Shown piece after piece: positions 1 to 8,143 of a DNA stretch of 64,000 bases. Both the position numbers and the translations under genes were made by a program. The stretch spans positions 1-64,000 of the forward strand of contig JARGPL010000043.1 of assembly GCA_029210175.1 (NCBI GenBank). The letters are read 5' to 3'. The notes under the pieces are model-generated. The model saw only the letters and a list, made by a program, of their open reading frames with translations, ran no database searches and was not told the origin of the DNA. Origin of the DNA: Minwuia sp. GTDB taxonomy: Bacteria; Pseudomonadota; Alphaproteobacteria; Minwuiales; Minwuiaceae. Every line of letters begins with the position of its first letter. Positions within the stretch are counted from its first letter, which is position 1.

Positions 1-162
1 CCGTCGAGAGGTTCTTCAGCAAAATCAAACACTACCGTGCCATCGCAACCAGATACGAAAAGCACCCGGAAAATTACCTCGCCCTCATAAAGCTCGCTTC
101 AATACGCATCTGCTTGAAGGCTTATGAGTCGGTGACCTAGATCGGTCCACTGTTAGAGTGCA
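1..162 (+). mobile_element. Right end of an IS5-like insertion sequence, cut by the window edge
   Basis: This stretch holds the 3' end of a transposase reading frame and a short non-coding tail that should contain the right terminal inverted repeat. Only one end is visible, so the repeat and the target duplication cannot be paired up. The outer boundary is approximate: it lies near the bases GCACTCTAACA (reverse strand), which also supply the last codons and stop of the neighbouring ParA-like gene. The IS type is judged only from the transposase C-terminus. Confidence 0.6.
3..140 (+). CDS. IS5-family transposase, C-terminal fragment (starts outside window)
   Basis: Reading from base 3 gives about 45 residues ending at a TAG stop (138-140). 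The sequence contains ERFFSKIKHYRAIATRYEK and, at the end, LASIRICLKAYESVT. This matches the C-terminal block of IS5-type DDE transposases, where the ERFF-K-K-RAIATRY segment carries the last catalytic Glu region and LASIRIWLRAYESVT is the typical tail. The 5' part lies beyond the window, so completeness and activity cannot be judged. The gene points towards the 3' end of the ParA-like gene, so the two are convergent. Confidence 0.75.
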   Translation, partial: VERFFSKIKHYRAIATRYEKHPENYLALIKLASIRICLKAYESVT

Positions 163-803
163 TCACCAGCCCGCTCCCCCACCCAATCCTCGATCCGGCG
201 CACCAGCGGCAGCCAGTCGTTGACGACGCCCGCGCGGCGGGAGGGTGCGAGATCGAAGATGCCGAGGCCCTGGCGAGCGACATCCTGGTAGATCGCGCGG
301 TCACCGAGCATGGTGACCGTGTCGTGACCAAGCTTGCCGAGGAACGCATCCAGGTCCTTTGCGGCGCGGGTGCTGGCGCGGACGCGGTTGCCGACGATCA
401 TGACCGGCTTGCGGCCGGACTGGATGGGTTTCAGCTCATCGACCCGTTTCAGAAACCGTTTGGTCGCGGCTTCATCGAACACGGACGGCAGCACCGGCAT
501 GATGATCATGTCGGCATCCTTCAGCAGGGCGCGTACCCGTTTCGAATCCACGCCCGCACCGGCATCGATCACCAGGCGGGCCATCTGCTTCGGCACGTCG
601 CCCGTGCCCTTGCGCCAGTTCAGCGTTTCGATCGGGGCGGCGGTATCGGGGCGCAGCTTCAGCCATTTCATGCTGGACCCCTGCCGGTCGGCATCGGCCA
701 GCCCCGTTTGCAGGCCCGCGTTGGCAAAGGCGGTCGCCAGGTTCGTGGCGATGGTCGTCTTGCCACAGCCGCCCTTGGCGTGGGCCACAAGAACCGAGAT
801 CAT
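153..803 (-). CDS. ParA/MinD-like positioning ATPase
   Basis: A 216-residue P-loop ATPase of the ParA/MinD superfamily. The deviant Walker A motif is AKGGCGKTT (residues 9-17) with the signature lysine, followed by DADRQGSS (about residues 38-45), the ParA-type switch region. There is no N-terminal DNA-binding extension and no parB nearby, so this is an orphan of the kind that positions protein cargo rather than a chromosome or plasmid partition protein (inference). It lies 12 bases downstream of a CYTH-CHAD gene on the same strand, so the two are very probably co-transcribed. The last codons and TAA stop lie in or next to the right end of an insertion sequence, so the C-terminus may be slightly altered from the ancestral one. 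Confidence 0.85.
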   Translation of the reverse strand: MISVLVAHAKGGCGKTTIATNLATAFANAGLQTGLADADRQGSSMKWLKLRPDTAAPIETLNWRKGTGDVPKQMARLVIDAGAGVDSKRVRALLKDADMIIMPVLPSVFDEAATKRFLKRVDELKPIQSGRKPVMIVGNRVRASTRAAKDLDAFLGKLGHDTVTMLGDRAIYQDVARQGLGIFDLAPSRRAGVVNDWLPLVRRIEDWVGERAGDAL

Positions 804-815
804 TGGTGCTTCTCC

Positions 816-2342
816 CTATTCATCGGACCTGCTTTTCGAGGGCTTTCCGTGACCCTTCCAGAAGATAGGTGTTTCCGCGAACGCATCCCACGCGGCGACC
901 ATCTCCGGCTCGATGGCGGCGAGGCGGTGCGCGTACCAGCCCTTGACCAGCGCCGCCCCGACCCGGGCCTTCGCGTCGTCACCGGCCAGCCGGTCGACCA
1001 GTTCCGACGCAACAGCGGCATCGTTCAGATGACCGAGGTCGTCCTGCAGACGCGACATGTCCCGCCGATACAGCCGCATGGGCCCCTCCGGATAGAGGCC
1101 GCCGAGAAAGTCGATGGCATAGCGCAGTTTCTTCGCCGCGATCCGCACTTCATGGCGCTGGTCCAGCGGTATCTCGGCGAAGCCCTGTCCCGCGGCAATC
1201 ACCTTGCGGTGCCGCTTGCCCAGCAGTTTCGCCGCAACCTTCGGCAACGGCTTGTCCCGGGAATCCTCCACAAGCAAGTCACGCATGTCCTGCGCGCCCA
1301 GCAGGTCGAGCAGCAGGCGATTGAACGCCCGGGCCTTCAGCAGGCGACGCAGGGCCAGATAGGCCGCCCGCTGTTCCTTCTCGGCAATGGCCCGCAGATG
1401 ATGCAGGGACGCGGTGTCCGTATGGGCCGCCAGGACGGGGGGCAGCATCTGGGTCAGGAAGACATCCAGATCACGGGCCGGACCCAGCGCCTGCAGGGTC
1501 ATGCGCGCATCATCGCGCAGGGCGGCAGCTTTCGGGTTCAGGTGACCCTTGAACAATGACAGGGTGGACCGCAACCGCCGCAGGCCGACACGCATCTGAT
1601 GCACGCCCTTCGGTCCGGTGCCGTCCTGCACCGCAGCCAGATTGCCTGCCACCTGTTGCGCGGTGGCGGCCACGATGGTCTGGAACGCGGTGCCGAGGGT
1701 GTCCTGATCGGTCAGTGCCGGTCGGCGGAACTTGCGGGCCTTCGGTGCCTTGCCCGCCGACAAAGCCATGCCACGTGCGGCCTTGGATTCAAAGGCGACC
1801 CGCAGGCTCCGGCGCATGATCAGGTTGCGCGCAACTGCGGCCACGGCGTCGTCCGGGCCGTGCAGCAGTTCGATCTCCAGCTCCTCCAGCGGTATCGATT
1901 GCCGACCCGCCCTGATCTGGCCACGATCCAGCGATACCTCGAACGTGGCGCCGTCGATGACCACGACCTTCTTGCGGCGGGTGGCGACGGTCCGGTGTCG
2001 CTCGCCCAGTTCCTCCGGCAGGATGACACCGATCTCTTCGCGTGGGACGCCAAGCGGCAGCAGGCCGATGTTCGCGACAGGTGTGTCGACCATGGCCGAC
2101 CACTCCCCCCGGGCGAGTGCGCCCGTTTCCCGCTTCATGGTCAGTTCATGGCGGTCTTCCTTCGCCCGCAACCGCAGGGTCAGGCCCTGATGCCAGAGCT
2201 TCTTGTCGATGGTGTCCAGATAGATGCTGGTGACCCTGGATGACTTGCTGGCGGCCTCACCCAGGTCCGCGAAGGCTGCATCCAGTGTCTTGCTGGTGCC
2301 GACAAGCTTGATCTCGACTTCACGATACGGTGCTGTGGTCAT
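816..2342 (-). CDS. CYTH and CHAD domain protein (triphosphatase/polyphosphate-associated)
   Basis: 508 residues. The N-terminal CYTH domain (about 1-205) opens with REVEIKL, the ExExK signature of the triphosphate tunnel metalloenzyme fold. A C-terminal CHAD domain (about 225-500) is a helical, histidine- and arginine-rich module, with VHQMRVGLRRLRSTL as the typical first CHAD motif and HEVRIAAKKLRYAIDF as the second. CYTH domains hydrolyse inorganic triphosphate or related compounds, and CHAD domains bind polyphosphate and target proteins to polyphosphate granules in characterised cases. The true substrate here is not visible. It is the first gene of an apparent two-gene unit with the ParA-like ATPase, and the spacing of 12 bases suggests translational linkage. 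Confidence 0.92.
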   Translation of the reverse strand: MTTAPYREVEIKLVGTSKTLDAAFADLGEAASKSSRVTSIYLDTIDKKLWHQGLTLRLRAKEDRHELTMKRETGALARGEWSAMVDTPVANIGLLPLGVPREEIGVILPEELGERHRTVATRRKKVVVIDGATFEVSLDRGQIRAGRQSIPLEELEIELLHGPDDAVAAVARNLIMRRSLRVAFESKAARGMALSAGKAPKARKFRRPALTDQDTLGTAFQTIVAATAQQVAGNLAAVQDGTGPKGVHQMRVGLRRLRSTLSLFKGHLNPKAAALRDDARMTLQALGPARDLDVFLTQMLPPVLAAHTDTASLHHLRAIAEKEQRAAYLALRRLLKARAFNRLLLDLLGAQDMRDLLVEDSRDKPLPKVAAKLLGKRHRKVIAAGQGFAEIPLDQRHEVRIAAKKLRYAIDFLGGLYPEGPMRLYRRDMSRLQDDLGHLNDAAVASELVDRLAGDDAKARVGAALVKGWYAHRLAAIEPEMVAAWDAFAETPIFWKGHGKPSKSRSDE

Positions 2343-2406
2343 TGTAGGTCCGGACCCTGGTCGCTGAACTATCCTGCAACCTACATGAGCATCGAGGCAG
2401 CATTGC

Positions 2407-3411
2407 TCAATAGCGGACCGTCAGGGTGATGGCGGCAAAGGTGTGCGGATCCTTCTGGGTGTCGAATTCCTTCGACCGGCGCACGATGGAATAACTGACG
2501 CGAACGTCTTCCCAGCGCATCACGGCTCCGATCTGGAAATCATGCACCACGTTGCGCTTGTTCACCCGCGGGCTGTTGCGGAACGTGTTGCCGTCCAGGA
2601 AGATGTTGCGCAGCACAATGCGGCTCTGCATCCCGGCATGGAAGTACCAGTTGAAGCGGTCCGCATTGTTCGCGATGAAGCCACCACCAGCCAGACTTGG
2701 CCGAATGCGCGGCGGTCCAAGATCGTTGTGGAGGTCAGGTCCGAGACGCAGCGTGAAGCCGGCGTTGGCCTGCGTCAGGATGTTGCCGACGCTGAACCCG
2801 GCACTGGGCAGCACGTCGAAGCCCCAGGGACGGGTCTGTTCCTTGAACGGACGCCATGTCCGGTCATAGCTGAGAACCAGACCCGGCTCATTGCTCAACT
2901 GGTTGTCCCAGCCCTGTGCAATGTCGCTGTCGATCAGCTGGTGAAACGTGTTCTGGACCAGCTCTCCCAGTGCCAGCGGCCCGACGATGCCCAGATTGGC
3001 AGTCACCGTTTCCACATGCGTATTGTCGTCGGCGATGGCCGCGGCTTCGATGTAGAGCCAGCCTGCGTAGGGATGATCCCCCGGCTGCGGTGCAGCCTGC
3101 GTGATGTCGGACGGGGTGAACAGGTTCTGGCCAATGGCCACACCGTCATAGAGTTTTGTCTGATCAGCGACGCCGAGGATGTTGCGCCCCAGCCAGGCCG
3201 TCACATCGTTCACCTGCCCCTTGGGACGCAGGTAGGCGAGGCGAAAGCCGTTTGTGTATTCCTGATCCGTCCCGGCGAAGTAGTCATTCTCCACCACCAC
3301 CGACAGCGTGCCGACCTTTGCCGTGCGTTCCTGATGTTCTTCCGCCAGAGCAGGCGTCGCGAGGGCAGCCGCCAGCAGGAGGAGGCCGGGGAGGGCGAAA
3401 CGCGACTGCAT
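2407..3411 (-). CDS. LpxR-like outer-membrane lipid A deacylase (DUF2219 family)
   Basis: 334 residues beginning MQSRFALPG, with a clear Sec signal peptide (residues 1-23, cleavage after ATPALA). The mature start has VVENDYFAGTDQEYTNGFR, matching the LpxR N-D...YTNG active-site region. Later come HPYAGWLY and a FHQLIDSDIAQGWDNQL segment that supplies the family's His. The remainder alternates in beta-strand fashion and ends in an aromatic residue (LTVRY), as outer-membrane barrels do. LpxR removes the 3'-acyloxyacyl group of lipid A, but many DUF2219 members are uncharacterised. The same frame stays open upstream as far as 4326, yet the signal peptide marks the real start, with the MaoC-like gene's stop 50 bases upstream. 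Confidence 0.82.
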   Translation of the reverse strand: MQSRFALPGLLLLAAALATPALAEEHQERTAKVGTLSVVVENDYFAGTDQEYTNGFRLAYLRPKGQVNDVTAWLGRNILGVADQTKLYDGVAIGQNLFTPSDITQAAPQPGDHPYAGWLYIEAAAIADDNTHVETVTANLGIVGPLALGELVQNTFHQLIDSDIAQGWDNQLSNEPGLVLSYDRTWRPFKEQTRPWGFDVLPSAGFSVGNILTQANAGFTLRLGPDLHNDLGPPRIRPSLAGGGFIANNADRFNWYFHAGMQSRIVLRNIFLDGNTFRNSPRVNKRNVVHDFQIGAVMRWEDVRVSYSIVRRSKEFDTQKDPHTFAAITLTVRY

Positions 3412-3461
3412 GCGGACATGACCTTGAACAGGGGCTGCGGACGGGGAGGTTGCAATACCGG

Positions 3462-4326
3462 TCAGGCCGCCCGGACCTGACGCGGTTCGTATATGGCGGT
3501 ATGGCGTACGCTGGCAACAGGCTGTTCGCCGTCGGTCAGCATCAGGATATCCAGATCGACAAAGCCATGGCCCTTGCGGTCGAACAGGTCCGCGACGCGG
3601 CCCCGGGTTTCCAGCGCCTGACCAACCTTCATGGCACCATGGAACTGTATGGTACTGCCCACATGGATCCATGGCCCCAGCTTCACCGTGTCGCGCAGGA
3701 TCGTGTTGGCCCGGCGCAGCAGGAACCCCGGATGCACGATGCCGTTTTCCGGATAGAAGGGATGGCACCTCGCGCATGTCACCCAGGGACTTCGCATGTG
3801 ACGGGGCATCCACGGCCTCGTTGATGGTTCCCAGCACGGTGCCCTCTGCCAGTGTGGTTTCGTCGGCCCTGGGCCGTGCATCATGGGACGGCATGGGTCG
3901 GATGGCGAAATCGGCTGCTGCGGGCATCCTCAGGGTGTCACCTGCGGGCATGTATGCCGTGGCGGTGCAGGCCGTGGATCCGCGCGCATCGATGCGGATA
4001 TCCAGCCTGTTGCCCGCGCCTGGCGTGCCGACCACATCGATCGTCTCGCCGTCATAGACCGGCTTGTCGAAACGGCAGGTGATGTGCCCGTGGCCCAGGA
4101 ATTCCGGGCCGAACGCGATCAACGCCGCCCTGGTCATGTAGGCGTAGTCGTCCACGCCCGGCACCAGCCCGCCCTCGAAACCGAACTTCTGTGCGATGCC
4201 GTCGTCGTGGATGCGGTTCTCGCTTTCAAAGGCCGTGTTGAACGCCTCGGTCTGATAGCGGATCTCGTTCATGCCGTCATTCATCCCCGAATGGTCTCGC
4301 AAGTGCCATGTTCCTGTTTCATTCAT
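3462..4326 (-). pseudogene. MaoC-like hotdog dehydratase, frameshifted
   Basis: The N-terminal part (from 4326 to about 3770) reads TEAFNTAFESENRIHDDG...FEGGLVPGVDDYAYM and continues to AKSLGDMREVP. The family-like continuation FYPENGIVHPGFLLRRANTI...GRVADLFDRKG...HTAIYEPRQVRAA lies in a frame shifted by one base and stops at 3462. Joining the two at about 3765-3775 gives one hotdog (MaoC-type) protein of about 288 residues. A single extra base, for example in the ATCCC run, would explain it. It may be a true pseudogene or a sequencing error. The start is uncertain: ATGs at 4326, 4284 and 4272 are all possible. The function is probably an acyl-CoA hydratase or a thioester-binding relative. 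Confidence 0.75.
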
Positions 4327-4414
4327 GGCGCAAGCAAGAGTTAACCCAAGTCATTGGTCACATTAACAGATTACCGACAGGAAATTGACCCGCAGAGGGT
4401 GGGTGTCAGCCCTG

Positions 4415-4472
4415 TTCCCATTGACTTACCATATAAGACCATCTATTCCCGTAAGTTCCCGTGAAGTGCCAT
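4415..4472 (+). promoter_or_regulatory. dcw operon promoter with MraZ-type operator repeats
   Basis: A sigma70-like pair is visible: TTGACT (4421-4426), a 17-base spacer, then TATTCC (4444-4449). Overlapping the -10 and extending downstream are repeats TTCCCGT (4446-4452), TTCCCGT (4456-4462) and a weaker GTGCCAT (4466-4472), spaced exactly 10 bp. Another TTCCCAT is at 4415-4421, just upstream of the -35. MraZ is known to bind tandem short repeats with helical spacing in front of its own gene, so this layout fits autorepression. The promoter is inferred from sequence only. Confidence 0.6.
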
Positions 4473-4561
4473 GAGAGCAGTGTGCCGACCCATCTGGCAG
4501 ACCGCATTGGCAACCAGGGTGGAGGGCGATAGGGCCGCAACGCGAACAAGTGGAGCTGAAT

Positions 4562-5071
4562 GTGCCGGGAGCGAACTACTTCTCCGGCAATTTCACGCAC
4601 CGGATCGACGGCAAGGGCCGAGCATCGATCCCGGCGAAGTTTCGCGCGCTTCTGGAACAGCAGGGTGACTCCGAGATGATGGTGATTCCGTCCTACAAGG
4701 ATGGGGTCATGGAAGCCTTTCCGCGCCGCGTGCTGGAGCGGATTTTCGAACGCCTCGAAGAAAAGGACCCGCAGTCGGAAGAGGTCGAGGATCTGGCCAC
4801 CTACCTGTTCGGTGGTGCCAATACCCTCTCGTTCGACAAGGATGGCCGCGTCGTCCTGTCCCCGGAACTGCAGGAAGCCATCGGGGTCACCGACCAGGTG
4901 GTCTTCATGGGCCGCGCCGACCGCTTCTATCTGCTCAGCCCGGACCGGGCCAGGGAAGTGCTGGAGTCCGCCCGCATCCGATCCCGCGAGAAGCATCGCG
5001 GCGTCCTGGCGCGCAGCCGCCCGGCACCCGTTGTGCGGGTCACCTCTGTCCCGGACGGAGATGACCAATGA
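4562..5071 (+). CDS. mraZ: MraZ, transcriptional regulator of the dcw cluster
   Basis: Two AbrB-like MraZ halves are visible. The first holds FSGNFTHRIDGKGRASIPAK and the second LSFDKDGRVVLSPEL, each with the DxxGR-hallmark. MraZ binds direct repeats in its own promoter and adjusts the dcw operon; it also limits the activity of the downstream methyltransferase RsmH in studied bacteria. The start chosen is GTG 4562, because GGAG (4552-4555) sits six bases upstream and the protein then begins a few residues before the first repeat. A GTG at 4550 in the same frame lacks a ribosome site but cannot be excluded. It overlaps rsmH by four bases (ATGA). Confidence 0.93.
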   Translation: MPGANYFSGNFTHRIDGKGRASIPAKFRALLEQQGDSEMMVIPSYKDGVMEAFPRRVLERIFERLEEKDPQSEEVEDLATYLFGGANTLSFDKDGRVVLSPELQEAIGVTDQVVFMGRADRFYLLSPDRAREVLESARIRSREKHRGVLARSRPAPVVRVTSVPDGDDQ

Positions 5072-6060
5072 CCGCGCCGCTGCTTGCCACGCGCGACGGT
5101 CACGTGCCCGTCATGGGGCAGGCGGTGGCGAACGGTCTGAAGCTCGCGTCGGGCCTCATCTATCTTGATTGCACCTATGGTCTTGGCGGCTACACCCGCC
5201 ACTGGCTGAACAGTTGCGACTGCAAAGTGATCGCCATTGACCGTGACCCGACCGCTGTTGCCGCGGCCCGACAGGACGCGGAAGCCTATGGCGGTCGTCT
5301 GACGGTTCTGGAAGGTTGCTTCGGCGACATGGTGGCGCTGCTGGGCGATGCTGGCTTCACTGCGGTCGACGGCATTGCCATGGATCTGGGCGTTTCATCG
5401 CCACAGCTGGATCAGGCTGCGCGCGGGTTCTCCATCCAGCACGACGGCCCGCTGGACATGCGCATGGGCGCTGGCGATCTGACCGCAGACGAGATCGTCA
5501 ACAACTGGCCGGTCGAGCGCCTGGCCGATATCTTCTACCGGTTTGGTGAGGAGCGTAAATCGCGCCAGATTGCCCGTGCCATCGACCGGACGCGGGCGGA
5601 TCGCCCGATCCGCAGCACAGGCGAACTGGCGGCAATCGTGGCCCGCGCTGCCCCATCCAAACCTGGCCGCATTCATCCGGCAACCCGGGTGTTTCAGGCC
5701 ATCCGCATCGTGGTCAACGATGAACTGGGTGAACTGCGGCGCGGCTTGATCGGTTCCGAGCAGATGCTGCGCCCCGGCGGGCGGCTCGCGGTGGTCAGCT
5801 TCCACAGTCTCGAGGATCGCATGGTGAAGCGTTTTCTCGGGCCGCGCGGTGGTTTCACGCCAGGTGGATCGCGTCACCGGCCTGCGGTCGCCGAAACGCA
5901 GGAGCCGTCGTTCCGCCTGATGAGCCGCGGGTCGATCAAGGCCGATGAGGCCGAAATCGCCACCAATCCCCGGTCACGCTCCGCCCGGATGCGTCTGGCT
6001 GAGCGTCTGGATGCACCGGCATGGCCGCCGCACGAGGGTTTCGAGGAGCTGGCCGCATGA
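5068..6060 (+). CDS. rsmH: 16S rRNA (cytosine1402-N4)-methyltransferase RsmH
   Basis: 330 residues, as expected for MraW/RsmH. It begins with HVPVMGQAVANGL, has the SAM-binding DCTYGLGGYTRH block near residue 34, and MDLGVSSPQLDQAARGFS further on, the family's most conserved stretch. It methylates N4 of C1402 in 16S rRNA at the ribosomal P site. It is the second gene of the dcw operon, with four-base overlaps to mraZ and ftsL that imply coupled translation. Confidence 0.97.
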   Translation: MTAPLLATRDGHVPVMGQAVANGLKLASGLIYLDCTYGLGGYTRHWLNSCDCKVIAIDRDPTAVAAARQDAEAYGGRLTVLEGCFGDMVALLGDAGFTAVDGIAMDLGVSSPQLDQAARGFSIQHDGPLDMRMGAGDLTADEIVNNWPVERLADIFYRFGEERKSRQIARAIDRTRADRPIRSTGELAAIVARAAPSKPGRIHPATRVFQAIRIVVNDELGELRRGLIGSEQMLRPGGRLAVVSFHSLEDRMVKRFLGPRGGFTPGGSRHRPAVAETQEPSFRLMSRGSIKADEAEIATNPRSRSARMRLAERLDAPAWPPHEGFEELAA

Positions 6061-6383
6061 ACCGCCTGTTCCTGATCATCGCCCTTGTGATCGCCGCAGG
6101 CGCGATCATCGCCGTCTACGAGAGCGAGCGCCGCTATGACGCTGCCGAGGTCGAGGCGCGCAAGGTGGAGCGCGAGATCGCGGCAACGCGACGCGAGGTT
6201 CACGTTCTCAACGTCGAATGGAGTTACCTGACCCGTCCGGAACGCCTGCAGGAACTGGCGGAGATGTATCTGCCCCTCGAACCCGCATCGGCGGCGCGCA
6301 TGATCGGCAGTGATGGTGATCTGCAATCCGCACTGGATACCCTGAACGGTGTCGAAGTGGCCAAGGGGGCGGCAAAGCCATGA
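6057..6383 (+). CDS. ftsL: Cell division protein FtsL
   Basis: A small bitopic protein of 108 residues. It has an N-terminal transmembrane helix (about residues 3-21, LFLIIALVIAAGAIIAVYE), then a heptad-like coiled coil (about 24-60) and the segment EWSYLTRPERLQELA typical of FtsL. It acts in the FtsQLB complex that activates FtsWI septal peptidoglycan synthesis. The start is the ATG at 6057 overlapping the rsmH stop. A longer in-frame opening from 6021 would remove the membrane-first topology and is rejected. It overlaps ftsI by four bases. Confidence 0.9.
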   Translation: MNRLFLIIALVIAAGAIIAVYESERRYDAAEVEARKVEREIAATRREVHVLNVEWSYLTRPERLQELAEMYLPLEPASAARMIGSDGDLQSALDTLNGVEVAKGAAKP

Positions 6384-8143
6384 ACCGTACCCTTTTTGAC
6401 CGCCGCCCCGGCGCCGAACTGACACAGAGCGACCTGCAGCGTTCGCTGCCCGGGGGTGACATCACCCGCGTGCGGCGTCGGCTGACCATGCTTGGTCTGG
6501 CCTTTGCCATTGGCTTCACGGCGCTGGCGGTGCGTGTCGTGCAACTGTCCAAGCCGGATCTGGGGCAGGGCATGGCCGTGCAGGCGGCGACCGTGGATGT
6601 CGCCCCGGAATTGCCGGCCAAGTGGCGGCGCAGGACATCGATCACTGATCGGGATGGCCAGCTGCTGGCTGTCGACCTGCCCACCCAGGCGCTGTCGATC
6701 GAAACGCGCAAGGTCCGTCGGCCCGCCCGGCTGTCGCGGCAACTGGCCGAGGCTCTGGGTGACACGACACCGGAAGAGGTCCAGGCGCGGCTGGCCAGGG
6801 CGAAGGGAGTGCTCTGGCTGCGCTGGCGGCTGACGCCGGATCAGGTAGCTGCCGTGATGGCCGTGGGTGACCCGTCCATCGATCTGGTGCCGTCCGTGAC
6901 GCGCAGCTATCCCACCGGTCCGTTGACAGCGCATGTGGTCGGCTTCATGGATTCGGAGCGCCAGGGCCGGGCCGGACTGGAGCGCGGTGTTCAGGAAAGC
7001 CTGCTCGACCCCGACATGCCGGCGGTCCGGTCGTCGATCCACCTCGGTGTGCAGCATGTCGTGCGCACCGAGCTGGCGCAGGCGATGGAGAAGTTCTCGG
7101 CCATCGGCGGTGCCGCGCTGGTGATGGACATCCACAACGGCGAGATACTGTCGATGGTGTCGCTGCCGGACTTCGATGCCAACCTGCGTTCCTCCATGCG
7201 CCAGGACGCATTCTTCAACCGCGCCACCTATGGCCGCTACGAAATGGGGTCGACGTTCAAGACCTTCACGGCGGCCCTGGCGCTGGAAGGCGGCAAGCGG
7301 TTGAGTGATGGCTATGACGCCACCGATCCGATCAAGGTCGGCCGCTTCCGCATCCGCGATCACCACGCCAAGAAGCGCTGGATGACGGTCGCCGAGATCT
7401 TCAAGTACTCGTCCAATATCGGCGCGGCCAAGATGGCGGTGGACATCGGTACAGCGGCGCAGCGGGATCTGCTGGGCTCCATCGGCCTGCTGGACCGTCC
7501 CGCGCTGGAAATTCCGGAAGTCGTTTCACCGCAGTTGCCGTATCGCTGGAACGAGCTCGAGACCATGACGATTGCCTTCGGCCATGGGCTGTCGGTGTCG
7601 CCGCTGCAGCTGGTGGCTGCGATGGGGGCAATGGTCAATGGCGGCAACTACGTGGAGCCGACCCTGCTGAAACGGTCCCCGGACAATCCGGCAACGATCC
7701 GGCGGGTGATTGCCCCCAGGACGTCCGACAACCTGCGCAAGCTGCTGCGCCTGGTGGTGGCGGATGGCACGGGCCGCAGTGCGGCGGCCCCCGGGTACAT
7801 GGTCGGCGGCAAGACCGGCACGGCGGAAAAGGCCATCGCCAAGGGCTATGCCCGCAAGCGTCTGATCACGTCCTTCGTGGCGACATTTCCCATGCATGCC
7901 CCCCGCTATGTGGTGTTCGCGATGCTGGATGAGCCGAAGGGAACCAAGGAAACCTTCAACTACATCACCGCAGGCTGGAATGCCGCGCCGACCGTGGGTC
8001 GGATGATCCCGCGCATCGCCCCGCTGCTGGGTGTCGTGCCGGTGGACGAGATGGACCCCGAGATCCTGCGCGCCATGGCGCTGCCGCCGTCGGCTGATCC
8101 GGAAGCCCGGAAGAAGAAGGGGGGACGCGATGCGACTCTCTGA
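6380..8143 (+). CDS. ftsI: Peptidoglycan D,D-transpeptidase FtsI (PBP3)
   Basis: 587 residues, a class B penicillin-binding protein. There is one membrane helix (about residues 34-56), a PBP dimerisation domain with RRTSITDRDGQLLA, and a transpeptidase domain. The active-site serine is in STFK (S291), followed by SSN (KYSSNIGAAKM) and KTGT (K478). It crosslinks septal peptidoglycan together with FtsW. It starts four bases before the ftsL stop and overlaps murE by 14 bases. Confidence 0.97.
   Translation: MNRTLFDRRPGAELTQSDLQRSLPGGDITRVRRRLTMLGLAFAIGFTALAVRVVQLSKPDLGQGMAVQAATVDVAPELPAKWRRRTSITDRDGQLLAVDLPTQALSIETRKVRRPARLSRQLAEALGDTTPEEVQARLARAKGVLWLRWRLTPDQVAAVMAVGDPSIDLVPSVTRSYPTGPLTAHVVGFMDSERQGRAGLERGVQESLLDPDMPAVRSSIHLGVQHVVRTELAQAMEKFSAIGGAALVMDIHNGEILSMVSLPDFDANLRSSMRQDAFFNRATYGRYEMGSTFKTFTAALALEGGKRLSDGYDATDPIKVGRFRIRDHHAKKRWMTVAEIFKYSSNIGAAKMAVDIGTAAQRDLLGSIGLLDRPALEIPEVVSPQLPYRWNELETMTIAFGHGLSVSPLQLVAAMGAMVNGGNYVEPTLLKRSPDNPATIRRVIAPRTSDNLRKLLRLVVADGTGRSAAAPGYMVGGKTGTAEKAIAKGYARKRLITSFVATFPMHAPRYVVFAMLDEPKGTKETFNYITAGWNAAPTVGRMIPRIAPLLGVVPVDEMDPEILRAMALPPSADPEARKKKGGRDATL

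Noticed and set aside
324-1559. Open frame of 411 residues on the plus strand opposite the ParA-like and CYTH-CHAD genes
   Set aside because: It is antisense to two well-supported genes, has no recognisable motif and has the His/Arg/Gln-rich composition expected of a shadow frame in GC-rich DNA. The same applies to other long antisense frames, such as those opposite mraY, murC, ftsA and proA.
2407-4326. Single 639-residue MaoC-LpxR fusion protein
   Set aside because: The middle portion has low-complexity shadow-frame character, the MaoC continuation is found in the shifted frame, and a clear signal peptide marks an independent LpxR-like start at 3411.
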